NCBI RefSeq assembly: GCF_033100395.1
Contig: NZ_JAWLVJ010000013.1
Coordinates: 1-64,000 of the forward strand
Direction: 5' to 3'
Source: Terasakiella sp033100395
Lineage (GTDB): Bacteria; Pseudomonadota; Alphaproteobacteria; Rhodospirillales; Terasakiellaceae
DNA length: 64,000 nt
Below are positions 8,583 to 17,124 of the stretch, piece by piece (position 1 is the stretch's first letter; each line of letters begins with the position of its first letter). Below the pieces are notes generated by a model that had not been told where the DNA came from, did no database searches, and saw nothing but the letters and a program-made list of their open reading frames with translations. Position numbers and translations under genes: made by a program.

Positions 8583-9964
8583 TGTTTGCCCGTATCTCCA
8601 TCAAAAAACGACTGATGTTCCTGATGATGACCGGGCTTATGGCTATTTCTGCTATCATGTTTTTGGAAGCTCGCTCCAGTGCCAAGGTGGCTGCCAACGA
8701 AGCATATGATCGCGGGTTACTTGGCTCAGCGCTTGCGATTTCAGAACGGGTGTTGATTGTGGGCACGGAAATCGAAGTTGATATCCCATACGTGGCGCTG
8801 GAGATGCTGGTCAGTGAACATCAGGACCGGATTTATTATCAGGTGGAAACACAAGGTCAGCAGTTCTTGACGGGATATCGTGACCTGCCACATCCCCCTT
8901 TGGATCGCCGGGTTAAAGGAACAGCCCCTGTCTTTTATGACGCGATTTATAAGGGGGAAAATATCCGGGTTGGCATGGTGCAGGAATTTTTGTCCAGTCC
9001 ACAGCTTTCAACGCGGGTTTTGGTCAAGGTGGCTGAAACCACCGATGCACGCGAAGCCCTGATTAATAAAATGATCCGCGAGGCCCTGTTTCGTCAATTT
9101 ATCCTGATTGTGGTGGCTGCCGCGATTATGTGGTGGGGCATTTCCTGGGGCCTAAAGCCACTTGTTCGCCTGCAGGAAGCTTTGCATCGACGTAACCCCA
9201 ATGATCTGCATCCGATCAAACATGACGTGCCAGAAGAGGTGTTGGACCTGATCGGAGCCATCAACAATATGATGGAGCGGCTGTCCGATAGTATTGTTTC
9301 CATGCGCCGCTTTACATCGAACGCTGCTCATCAGCTCAGAACCCCCTTGGCTGCCATTCAGACCCAGACCGAACTGGCACTAAAGACCAACGACATGGCG
9401 GAACTTCATGCCCGTATGACGCACTTGAAACATTCAACCCATCAGTCCAGCCGCCTGATCAATCAGTTGCTGAGCCTTGCCAAAGCCAGCCCGGATGCTT
9501 CCCAACTGACCATGACGACGCTTGACGTCGTCCCCTTATGCCGTGATCTTGCTGGACGGATGGTCCCTAAAGCGATGGAGAAGGGGATTGATCTGGGATT
9601 TGAGGCGTCAGAAGAAACAATTGAGGTCTCTGCCAATGCTGCTCTTTTAAGCGAGGCTATCAACAACCTGATCGATAACGCTTTAACCTATTGTCCGGCT
9701 GAAACGGTGGTGACGCTGCGTGCCACTATTCAGCAGGACTATGTGGGCATTGAAGTTGAAGATAACGGTCCCGGTATCGCCGAAGATCATATCCCGACAA
9801 TCTTTGATCGCTTTGACCGCGCAGGTCGATCTGATGGGGAGGGGTGTGGATTGGGGTTGCCGATTGTGAAAGAAATTATTGAACGCCTTGGCGGCAGGAT
9901 CGAGTTTACAAACAGATTAGCTGGTGGTGTGCGTGTTTGTTTAATGTTGCCCCATACTTCTTAG
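8579..9964 (+). CDS. tctE: Sensor histidine kinase TctE
   Basis: This 461-residue membrane kinase has a first helix at about residues 12-28, a periplasmic double-helix/PAS-like sensor region (about 30-160), a second helix near 172-192, a HAMP linker, a HisKA domain with phospho-acceptor H251 in SNAAHQLRTPL, and a HATPase domain with NNLIDNAL, DNGPGI, FDRFDR and GLGLPIV boxes. It overlaps tctD by 4 bp. The N-terminal sensor matches the TctE family size. It probably senses a carboxylate, perhaps through the divergent binding protein. Its stop codon overlaps the convergent stop of the KAP-NTPase gene by 4 bp. Confidence 0.93.
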   Translation: MMFARISIKKRLMFLMMTGLMAISAIMFLEARSSAKVAANEAYDRGLLGSALAISERVLIVGTEIEVDIPYVALEMLVSEHQDRIYYQVETQGQQFLTGYRDLPHPPLDRRVKGTAPVFYDAIYKGENIRVGMVQEFLSSPQLSTRVLVKVAETTDAREALINKMIREALFRQFILIVVAAAIMWWGISWGLKPLVRLQEALHRRNPNDLHPIKHDVPEEVLDLIGAINNMMERLSDSIVSMRRFTSNAAHQLRTPLAAIQTQTELALKTNDMAELHARMTHLKHSTHQSSRLINQLLSLAKASPDASQLTMTTLDVVPLCRDLAGRMVPKAMEKGIDLGFEASEETIEVSANAALLSEAINNLIDNALTYCPAETVVTLRATIQQDYVGIEVEDNGPGIAEDHIPTIFDRFDRAGRSDGEGCGLGLPIVKEIIERLGGRIEFTNRLAGGVRVCLMLPHTS

Positions 9965-12840
9965 AAACGTGACGGGATAATCAGTTTTAACCATTCAATC
10001 GTATCCGGGGTCAAGGGTACTTTAATCGCCGGGGCTGTGTCATTTACTGCAAAGTTGATCCCTTTGATCAGTTCTGGAACCTCAGATTTCGATTTCAATT
10101 GTTCCAGGTTGGCGGCAACGTCGTCATCCAGTTTACTGATTTGATTGTCCGTTAACTCCAGCATTTCGGAAAGTTTTGGATTGTCGGTTAAAATGGACCA
10201 TGATTTGGGATACCCCATCATTAAAACAATGCCGATCACCAGCTCACGCCAACGCTGCCCGCCAATTTCGGTGTTTTCAAAAGATTGTTCGGTTAGAACA
10301 AGGCTGTCCTGATACATGGAAATGGCATTGATGGTTCGTTTAATGTGTCGTGGATTGTTGGGAAGGTATTTGGCAACAGGCTGGAGGTGATGACGAATGG
10401 CTTGTTCAACTTCGTCTCTTTTGGTTGCCCGTCGAAGAATGACTTCTTCGCGCACGATGCGCTTGAGGTCTGCGCGGTCGTGGACCTGGGCTTCCAGGTC
10501 TTCGCCACTTTCTTCGATATCTTCATTGTTTTGGTTTTCTGATAAATCTTTACGCGCTTCTTCACGAAATTTTTCTTCAGATATCTCATTTGCGGGAAGG
10601 GATGTGGTTTTCCCCAACAGAATTTCGCGTACATAGTCATCCTGTGAATTGTCCATGCTGGGCAGGATATAGGACATTTGAATGGCCTTTTCTGCAAAGC
10701 GACCGCCAAACCGATATTCGCTTCCAATATCAATTTCGTTCATGTCGGCGTTACAGACTTCAAATGCTTTTTCGATCCATTGGCGATCACCCAGCACAAG
10801 GTAAACTACGCGCGGCGAGCGCAAAATGGTTTGCAGTCCACGGGTCAATTCGACGATGAATTCGGGTTGACACCGATCAATGTCATCAATGATAACCAGT
10901 ACGGGGCGTTCAATGCTATCCATCAGCCCCGCAAAATGTTTTCGAAAACGGGCCAATGGATCACCTGAACCAAGTTTTACCCGTTCACCCAACATGGTGC
11001 GTCCGGGGGCGAGGGCATCGGCGATTATGGTTGTTCCTGCGGTAATAAATGCCCCTGTTCCTGTTAAAAAAGAGACGATCAAGCCAATACTTAGCGATGT
11101 GTTTAAACCAGCCTTATTTTTTACAGCTTCAAGTGCACCAACTTTCCACAAAATTGTGCCGATTATGAGAGAAATAAGGGTCACGGAAAGTTGAAAAAGG
11201 ACTTTGCCATTCGTGAGGCGCCACCAGATTTCCTTGGCCCATAACTGAGCATGTGTGAGGCGTCGCTCCACAAAGTTGGTACTCTGGGTTTCATATGTGC
11301 CATCACTTTTCTGTATGACATGTGGCGTCCCCTCTTTTTTGATGGCCTTAAAACAGGCTTTGCGGATGTTTTGATAAAAACACCACCATGGTGGTTCGAC
11401 ATGCTGATGCAACCAGGCATTAAACGGTACAACAATCCAAGGCTGGCGTGCTTTCTCATGCCATTTATTCTCTCCGTCCAGTGTTTTCAGGTTGTTGGTT
11501 TCATGGGCGGCAGAAATAAACAGGCCGCTTAGGTCGTCCCGGTCCGGATAACGTTCATGCAGGAATTTGGGCCCGGTCTTTTTTGTCGTGCCAGCCTGTG
11601 CTTGCGGGTTCAAACTTAAAACGCTTGCAATCATATTGGCAAAGGTTGTTTTACCGCCGCCCCAGGGGGCATCAATATGGGCAACGAAACTTGTGCCATC
11701 AATCGTCGGTGTACGTTCCGGGAAAGGTTTTAATCCTTGTTCTGTGCACCAGACATCATGAAGTTTCCAGGCAAAGGAAAGGGCAAGGGGCGCACGGCTC
11801 AGGCTGTCATGATCAGTTTCCGCGTCATCGCGATGAAAGCTGATCTGATCTTCTTTATCTTTGGGCGGCACGATCTTGTCCCAGATGATGGGCGCTTTGT
11901 TTCGTTGGACAAGCAGGTCATTTACTTTCACAGCTTCAGCAGAAGGGAGCTTGAGGACGGAGCCTTGCCAGTTCTTGCGGGTAATGCCTGCAAATTTGAT
12001 GACGTCGTCTCGGGGCAGGGGCGCATCTTCAAAGAAGTCCAGAACCCGTGTTTTGAAATGAAGGTCTCTGCCGCGTTTTCTTTTGGCTTCGGTCGAAACC
12101 ACATAACCGACACCGACGATCCCGCCACGGTCATTCTTGTCCTTAACCGAGCGCCAATAGAGAATGGGGTCACCTTCTTCCATGGCGCCCCCCTGATTAT
12201 TATTCCCAACTTTCCACCATATGGTTTTCCCTGTTTCCGTTTCTTTTGTGAAACTGCGAACTGAGTCCGTCGGTTTGTACTGGCAAAGCCAGACACGGGG
12301 GAGGATGTCTTCTGGGTTTACAGTTTCTTTAGTTTGGTTTTCTTTTAGGGCATCGGCTTTTTCTAGGTTTTTTGTGTTTTCTGTTTCTTTACTTTCAAAC
12401 TCTTTCCGGGCGGCAAAGTCGGCAGCACCTTCAAAATGTAATCCATAACTAGATAATATATTGTTTGCCCTACTATCGTGTTCCCGAAGCAATGCTGCGA
12501 TTGCATTTGCACCTGTAATCAAATTTTGGTTTGGGTATTGCCGATCAATTTGAATTCTTATGAGGAAATTACGATAAGAATCTGTTTTGGATAACTGATC
12601 TAACTGTTTTGAAACCCTATTATTGAATATGAGATTAAAGAACCCATCTATGTCCCTTTCAATGAATTCAGTATTTACTCCAAATGCTTTGAATAGATCG
12701 CGTGCATCAAGATCGTTGGTTAATGCGAGTAAGAGATGTTCCAGAGTAACAACGTCATGGCCGAATTTGGTCGCGAGAATTTCAGTAAATTCAATAGTGC
12801 TTTGTAAATTCTGAGAGAATTCTAGTTTTTCTACCTGCAT
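9961..12840 (-). CDS. Clp_N + EVE-like + membrane-embedded KAP P-loop NTPase
   Basis: This is a 959-residue multidomain protein. Residues 1 to about 150 look like a Clp_N repeat domain (VTLEHLLLALTND, then a second half ending AIAALLREHDSRANNIL). Residues about 155-180 are a charged linker. Residues about 185-315 resemble an EVE/PUA-like domain (VWLCQYKPTDS, GDPILYW, GIVGVGYVV). From about 345 onward it is a KAP-family STAND-like NTPase: Walker A in APWGGGKTT near residue 390, two adjacent membrane helices near 545-605 inserted before Walker B, and Walker B VLVIIDDIDRC near 646. It stands alone, convergent with tctE, between unrelated metabolic loci. The first 400 bp are visibly AT-rich. KAP proteins and EVE domains both occur in phage-defence genes, so a defence role is plausible but inferred. 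Confidence 0.8.
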   Translation of the reverse strand: MQVEKLEFSQNLQSTIEFTEILATKFGHDVVTLEHLLLALTNDLDARDLFKAFGVNTEFIERDIDGFFNLIFNNRVSKQLDQLSKTDSYRNFLIRIQIDRQYPNQNLITGANAIAALLREHDSRANNILSSYGLHFEGAADFAARKEFESKETENTKNLEKADALKENQTKETVNPEDILPRVWLCQYKPTDSVRSFTKETETGKTIWWKVGNNNQGGAMEEGDPILYWRSVKDKNDRGGIVGVGYVVSTEAKRKRGRDLHFKTRVLDFFEDAPLPRDDVIKFAGITRKNWQGSVLKLPSAEAVKVNDLLVQRNKAPIIWDKIVPPKDKEDQISFHRDDAETDHDSLSRAPLALSFAWKLHDVWCTEQGLKPFPERTPTIDGTSFVAHIDAPWGGGKTTFANMIASVLSLNPQAQAGTTKKTGPKFLHERYPDRDDLSGLFISAAHETNNLKTLDGENKWHEKARQPWIVVPFNAWLHQHVEPPWWCFYQNIRKACFKAIKKEGTPHVIQKSDGTYETQSTNFVERRLTHAQLWAKEIWWRLTNGKVLFQLSVTLISLIIGTILWKVGALEAVKNKAGLNTSLSIGLIVSFLTGTGAFITAGTTIIADALAPGRTMLGERVKLGSGDPLARFRKHFAGLMDSIERPVLVIIDDIDRCQPEFIVELTRGLQTILRSPRVVYLVLGDRQWIEKAFEVCNADMNEIDIGSEYRFGGRFAEKAIQMSYILPSMDNSQDDYVREILLGKTTSLPANEISEEKFREEARKDLSENQNNEDIEESGEDLEAQVHDRADLKRIVREEVILRRATKRDEVEQAIRHHLQPVAKYLPNNPRHIKRTINAISMYQDSLVLTEQSFENTEIGGQRWRELVIGIVLMMGYPKSWSILTDNPKLSEMLELTDNQISKLDDDVAANLEQLKSKSEVPELIKGINFAVNDTAPAIKVPLTPDTIEWLKLIIPSRF

Positions 12841-12923
12841 GCGATCCCCGCCGAGTGTATATATTGCTCGTTGGAATACATCCTATCGTTTTTTTAAGTT
12901 GATGGAAAGCGCACAAAGATAAA

Positions 12924-12947
12924 GGGGAACGGTCAAGCCATTCCCCC
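12924..12947 (-). terminator. Terminator after the polyferredoxin gene
   Basis: An inverted repeat, GGGGAACGG at 12924-12932 and CCATTCCCC at 12938-12946 with one wobble pair and a 5-base loop, lies just after the stop of the gene at 12975-14957. On the minus strand it is followed by TTTATCTTTG. Confidence 0.6.
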
Positions 12948-12974
12948 TCATCATAAAACTAATTGATATGGCGC

Positions 12975-14957
12975 TTAATTCAGATAATCACTCGTCGTTC
13001 TTGGAACCGGGCGTTCGCCTGCCTGGAACGGATCGTTCTGTTTGGCGATGGCGATGACACGGCAGTCTTCGCATTTTTTCAGGTTATCCAGCATGTCCGG
13101 GTTCGCAAATTGCGGCAGGTTGGACAGTTTTTCCACCACACGGTCAACCGAGCTTTTAACGCCGAATTCTTTACCGCATTCAGGACAGACGGCAGGTTCA
13201 TCTTCTTTCAGGATTTGCGGACTGGCAGCTGTGGCGGCCAGATTCAGCTGTGGGGTAAGGGTAATGGCTTTTTCCGGACAAGTCTTTTGACAGATGCCGC
13301 ACTGAACGCAGTTTTGTTCCAGGAAGCTGAGGATCGGTTTGTCTGGATTAGCGCGAAGCGCTTGTGTTGGGCATGCACCGACACAGGACATACACATGGT
13401 GCAGGCATCATCAGTCACATTCACCTGACCGTAAGGCGCACCAGTAGCCAGTGGAATGACGGTGGCCTCGACGGTTGCCAGATTTTCAAAGATTTTACGG
13501 GTGCGCTGGCGCTTGTTGCCGATGGCCAGGCCTTCCATCGGATCAATCGCTTCGGCAAAGGACAGGTTCGCCAGTTGGTCTTCGATATAGTCTGGCATGA
13601 CATGGTCGATGATGTGGAAACGCTGACTGTCCTGTCCAAAACCATCCAGCAGGGTTTTCGCCAGTTCAATCTGGTCTTTGGTTGTTTGTGCTGTCTGATA
13701 TTCTGAAGACGGTGCAAGAACTGCCACACCTTTTGCCCCATAGGCAATTGCAGCCATAAAGAGGCCGTGATCCATGATGGAAACGCTGTTTAAGGCAAAG
13801 GGCAGGGCGTTCGCAGGCAGGCCCGCACCGGATTGGCCCAGCATGTTCAGGGCTTCTTCACCCGTCTTGCTGTCGTGAACCAGCAGGATTGCATCTTTCC
13901 CACCGGCTTTCAAATAAGTGCTGATCAGCATTTGTAGGCGACGGTGGATATGGTCAAGGGACGGCAGGGCGTAGGAAACCGCACCTGTTGGACAGACGGC
14001 AGAACAATCGCCGCAGCCTTCACAGATGTAAGGATCGATCTTAACCGCATTGCCAACCTCGAAGACGGCTGAGGCTGAACAGCTGTCCATACAGTTGGAA
14101 CAGCCAACGATCTTGCTGCGGGCATGGGCACATTTGCTTTCATCCACCATGGCATAGCGTGGTTTGGCAAATTCACCCACCATGTCAGAAAGTTCAAACA
14201 GGGCTTTGAAAAGACCGGATTTATCGGTGGAGGCAATGCGAACATAACCGTCTATCTTCTGATTTTCCGGGAAGAACCGCTGCCCGTCTGACAGATCAAG
14301 GATCAGATCGAATTTTTCGTTGATGTTGTTCTGACTGTCGGTGAATTGCAGTCCGTCTTTGGAGGAAGGATTGATCGGGGCAAAATCATTAAAGGTGATG
14401 TCAAAAGCACCCAAATGACCGCCTGCGACATTTACACGGCCTTTGAAGATGGGCAGGTCAGATTGCGCCGGGGCATAAGCATGGCTGGCATCTGTTAGCA
14501 CGACAACGGGGGACAGACGACCGCGTAACATGGCTGCAGCTTCCATTACCACGTCAGCTGCGCCATAAACCAGGACGGTGCCTTCTGATTTCAGCGGGAC
14601 GCTTTCCACCATATTGGCGGGCAGGGTGGCTTCGGCGATCATGGCAGCGATTTTTGCATTAGCTTTCTTGCCATCCTTGCCCCATCCGGCTTTTTCCCGG
14701 ATATCAACGTAGAAAACGTCCGGGGCCTCTTCGCCGAGCTCATCACGCAATTCTTCAAACAACGGGGCTTCGCGGCCACAGGCAACCATCAGGTCACCGT
14801 CTTTCAGCGCTTTCTGGAATTCAGGCTGTTGGGAGCGACAAAGTTGGGAAAAAACAAAAGGGGCTTCCTGATCAAAGGCATTTGCAATCGCCTTTGCATC
14901 AAATTCCATTGTGCCTTCGCAGTTACATAAAAGAACGCATTTGTTTTTCACTTCCAT
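12975..14957 (-). CDS. Multi-[4Fe-4S] polyferredoxin associated with formate dehydrogenase
   Basis: This is a 660-residue soluble iron-sulfur protein. An N-terminal alpha/beta region with CVLLCNCEGT is followed by two ferredoxin-type sites (CSNCMDSC near residue 285 and CEGCGDCSAVCP near 315). A second alpha/beta region follows, then two more sites (CTMCMSCVGACP near 517 and CVQCGICQKTCP near 546). The C terminus carries CPECG and CEDC pairs, possibly a zinc-ribbon or another metal site. Such proteins sit beside alphaproteobacterial formate dehydrogenases and resemble HdrA/MvhD-linked polyferredoxins. It is divergent from DUF3305-DUF3306 genes. A role as electron relay or maturation helper for Fdh is likely, but the partner and reaction are not known. 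Confidence 0.83.
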   Translation of the reverse strand: MEVKNKCVLLCNCEGTMEFDAKAIANAFDQEAPFVFSQLCRSQQPEFQKALKDGDLMVACGREAPLFEELRDELGEEAPDVFYVDIREKAGWGKDGKKANAKIAAMIAEATLPANMVESVPLKSEGTVLVYGAADVVMEAAAMLRGRLSPVVVLTDASHAYAPAQSDLPIFKGRVNVAGGHLGAFDITFNDFAPINPSSKDGLQFTDSQNNINEKFDLILDLSDGQRFFPENQKIDGYVRIASTDKSGLFKALFELSDMVGEFAKPRYAMVDESKCAHARSKIVGCSNCMDSCSASAVFEVGNAVKIDPYICEGCGDCSAVCPTGAVSYALPSLDHIHRRLQMLISTYLKAGGKDAILLVHDSKTGEEALNMLGQSGAGLPANALPFALNSVSIMDHGLFMAAIAYGAKGVAVLAPSSEYQTAQTTKDQIELAKTLLDGFGQDSQRFHIIDHVMPDYIEDQLANLSFAEAIDPMEGLAIGNKRQRTRKIFENLATVEATVIPLATGAPYGQVNVTDDACTMCMSCVGACPTQALRANPDKPILSFLEQNCVQCGICQKTCPEKAITLTPQLNLAATAASPQILKEDEPAVCPECGKEFGVKSSVDRVVEKLSNLPQFANPDMLDNLKKCEDCRVIAIAKQNDPFQAGERPVPRTTSDYLN

Positions 14958-15108
14958 GGGGGGCTCCTCATATTAATTCATTGTTTGTTTTTATAGGGTG
15001 TTGGTCAAGCATTCGAGTTTTTTAAATTCATCTCCGACTAAAGATGGACTATGACATATAATAAAGATGAGGAAGAATTACAGCTTCCAAAAACGGTTGG
15101 TGGGAAGC

Positions 15109-15612
15109 ATGCAAGTTTCAGAAACAATGCCCTTGGGCCTTTTGCTTGAGCGCAAAAAAATCGATCATCCCTGGCAGGAATATGCCTGGCATGTGTTTGA
15201 TCTGTTGCCCGGTGCGCGTGACGATGCGGACTGGGAAGTGGTCAGCGAAGAAGAAGGGCGCACGGTTTATCTCGCACAGACCATGAATGTGGAACTCTAT
15301 CAGCGTGAAACCGAAGGCTATAAAAACAATCTGGAAAGTGGCCAACCCACCATCTTTGTTGTCCTACGCCCTGGGGAAGAAGCCGAAGACCGCGATGTGG
15401 AACCGTTTTTGATGACCGCATGCCCCTATGAAGCCGCAGATTATCTGGAAAGCGGGGAAGAGATTGTGGAATCTGTTCCCATGCCGGATGGGGTGCGGAT
15501 CTGGGTTGAAAATTTTGTGCGCGAACATCATGTGGAACAGAAGTTCAAGAAACGTAAATTACGCCGCCAACGCGACAATCTGGCACGTCGCCCGGCGGGA
15601 GGAAACGCATGA
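15109..15612 (+). CDS. DUF3305 protein of the formate dehydrogenase locus
   Basis: This protein of 167 residues from the chosen start matches the DUF3305 family, which is confined to formate dehydrogenase and related molybdoenzyme loci. The typical family opening is seen in MPLGLLLERKKIDHPW, shortly after the start. The frame is open upstream to an ATG at 15067 (181 residues). A TATAAT at 15057-15062 would put the transcript start near that ATG, so the ATG at 15109, preceded by GGGAAG, is preferred. It has no signal peptide or membrane helix and a basic C-terminal tail (KFKKRKLRRQR). It overlaps the DUF3306 gene by 4 bp. Function is unknown; a cytoplasmic assembly role is plausible. Confidence 0.82.
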   Translation: MQVSETMPLGLLLERKKIDHPWQEYAWHVFDLLPGARDDADWEVVSEEEGRTVYLAQTMNVELYQRETEGYKNNLESGQPTIFVVLRPGEEAEDRDVEPFLMTACPYEAADYLESGEEIVESVPMPDGVRIWVENFVREHHVEQKFKKRKLRRQRDNLARRPAGGNA

Positions 15613-16133
15613 GCGCGCAAGGTTTTTTAAGCAGATGGTCACAGCGAAAGCAGGACGCCAAAACAGCTCCTGCACCTGAACCTGTTGTTGTTGCTGAAGA
15701 AGCGCCCGTTGAGAATATCCCCGTCGTTGCCAATGAAGAACCTGTTCAGGAAGAAGCATTGACGGTGGAACAGGAAGCCATGATTGCGGATCTGCCTGAT
15801 GTCGAAACATTAACGCCTGAGTCCGATTTTTCTGCCTTTATGCAAACGGGCGTGCCGGAAGAGCTGAAACGTCTGGCGCTGCGCAAACTATGGCGATCCA
15901 ACCCCATCTTTGCCAATCTGGATGGGTTGAATGACTATGACGAAGATTTCACCATCATCCAGCCCCTGGCCGAAGGGGTGGCGGAAGAGCTGCAAAAGCT
16001 GATGAAAGAAAACAGCCGCACCGAGCCTGTTGAGGAAGAAGAAACCGCTGAAGGTGAAGAAGAACAGCTTGAAGAAACCGCAGAGGCTGTGGATGATGAC
16101 GACGATGAAGTCGGCGAGGGTGAGGACGAATAG
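15609..16133 (+). CDS. DUF3306 protein of the formate dehydrogenase locus
   Basis: This 174-residue protein is of the DUF3306 type. The N terminus GFLSRWSQRKQ and the central VPEELKRLALRKLWRSNPIFANLDGLNDYDEDF block, given here only as a landmark around residues 78-112, are the conserved family parts; everything else is low complexity. The C-terminal 35 residues are almost entirely Glu, Asp and Ala, giving a strongly acidic tail. It is coupled to the DUF3305 gene by an ATGA overlap, and the basic tail of that protein could pair with this acidic tail (inference). Its gene ends just before a terminator, so the pair is transcribed apart from the torD-fdh genes. No biochemical function is established. 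Confidence 0.82.
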   Translation: MSAQGFLSRWSQRKQDAKTAPAPEPVVVAEEAPVENIPVVANEEPVQEEALTVEQEAMIADLPDVETLTPESDFSAFMQTGVPEELKRLALRKLWRSNPIFANLDGLNDYDEDFTIIQPLAEGVAEELQKLMKENSRTEPVEEEETAEGEEEQLEETAEAVDDDDDEVGEGEDE

Positions 16134-16167
16134 TCCAATACTCGTTTTCTCTGTAACATAATTACGC

Positions 16168-16199
16168 TGATCTCCGACCATAGGGGGAGATCATTTTTT
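16168..16199 (+). terminator. Rho-independent terminator after DUF3306
   Basis: The stem TGATCTCC at 16168-16175 pairs with GGAGATCA at 16186-16193 and is followed by TTTTTT. It separates the DUF3305/3306 pair from the TorD-FdhABC operon. Confidence 0.82.
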
Positions 16200-16258
16200 A
16201 TCGGAACGTCTTATTCTGTATTGATCCAGTGTTCTAACTGGAATTTGGGAGGAAAAGA

Positions 16259-16867
16259 ATGTCAGAAACGGTTGTTGCAACCTGCTCTCTTGGTGAAGAA
16301 GAACGCGCACGTGCGGGGATCTATGGGCTTATCGCCCGTTTGCTGTCCGCGCACCCCAATGCAGAATCGCTAAAAGAGATTGCCGAATTTCCGGCAGATG
16401 AGACACCGATAGGTTCAGCTCTGGGTGAGCTGGCAGAAGCGGCGTCAAAGACGTCTGAAACTGAAGCAGAAGATGAATACAACACTCTCTTCATCGGTGT
16501 GACCGAAGGCGAGCTGATCCCCTTTGCTTCCCATTACCTGACCGGTTTTCTAAATGATAAGCCCTTGGCGAACGTGCGCGACGACCTTAGTCGTCTGGGT
16601 ATTGAACGCTCAGAAGAGATCAAGGAACCGGAAGACCATATCGCATTTCTGTTTGACGTCATGGTTGGTCTGATCACCAAGCAATTTGGTGCAGACGCTG
16701 GCGATGATGAAGAAGAGAAGTTTTTTGAAAACCATATCAGCCCCTGGGCTGAGAAGTTTTTCAGCGATTTGAAAAATGCAGAAAGTGCGAACTTTTATAA
16801 GCCGTTGGGTACATTGGGTTTGCGTTTTCTGGATGTTGAAACCAAGGGCTTTCGGATCGCATCATAA
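16259..16867 (+). CDS. TorD-family molybdoenzyme chaperone
   Basis: This 202-residue, all-helical, acidic cytoplasmic protein belongs to the TorD/DmsD/NarJ chaperone superfamily. Landmarks are RAGIYGLIARLLSAHP near residue 20, a central YNTLFIGVTEGELIPFASHY-like region around 80-100 and the EPEDHIAFLFDVM motif near 120, which is the family signature. Such chaperones bind the Tat signal of a specific molybdoenzyme and help insert the cofactor before export. Here the client is almost certainly the FdhA encoded two genes downstream. A GGAGG-type site precedes the start at good spacing. It is the first gene of the operon running through fdhD. Confidence 0.9.
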   Translation: MSETVVATCSLGEEERARAGIYGLIARLLSAHPNAESLKEIAEFPADETPIGSALGELAEAASKTSETEAEDEYNTLFIGVTEGELIPFASHYLTGFLNDKPLANVRDDLSRLGIERSEEIKEPEDHIAFLFDVMVGLITKQFGADAGDDEEEKFFENHISPWAEKFFSDLKNAESANFYKPLGTLGLRFLDVETKGFRIAS

Positions 16868-16906
16868 TTGGTGATCGTCTGCCCCTTAAGTTTTAGGAGT
16901 CTAGGA

Positions 16907-17104
16907 ATGGACCAAAAGGAAGGAAAGACTGACCTGGGTCGCCGTAACTTCCTGAAGGCTGCATCCGTCGGCGCTGCTGTCGGCACTGTTGCAGTTGTTT
17001 CAGGCGAAGCCAAGGCTGCTGCTTCTGTTGAAGAAGCAGGCACCAAGGGTGGTTATTCCAAAACCGATCATATCGCCAAATATTACGAATTGGCGAGTGT
17101 CTAA
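16907..17104 (+). CDS. Small Tat-signal protein of the formate dehydrogenase operon
   Basis: This is a 65-residue protein starting at the ATG at 16907, which has TAGGAGT upstream; an in-frame upstream extension is not supported. It consists of a twin-arginine signal (GRRNFLKAASVGAAVGTVAV) and about 30 further residues (KTDHIAKYYELASV at the C terminus). Proteins of this type are recognised as 'formate dehydrogenase region Tat target' and always precede fdhA in this kind of operon. The gene ends 20 bp before fdhA. Its function is unknown. It may be a small structural subunit or a piggy-back escort for export of FdhA. Confidence 0.87.
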   Translation: MDQKEGKTDLGRRNFLKAASVGAAVGTVAVVSGEAKAAASVEEAGTKGGYSKTDHIAKYYELASV

Positions 17105-17124
17105 TACACATTAGGGAGAAAACG

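Noticed and set aside
15985..16133. GAA/GAG-rich end of the DUF3306 gene as a separate repeat element
   Set aside because: It is in frame and encodes the acidic tail; codon variety shows that it is coding, not a simple DNA repeat.
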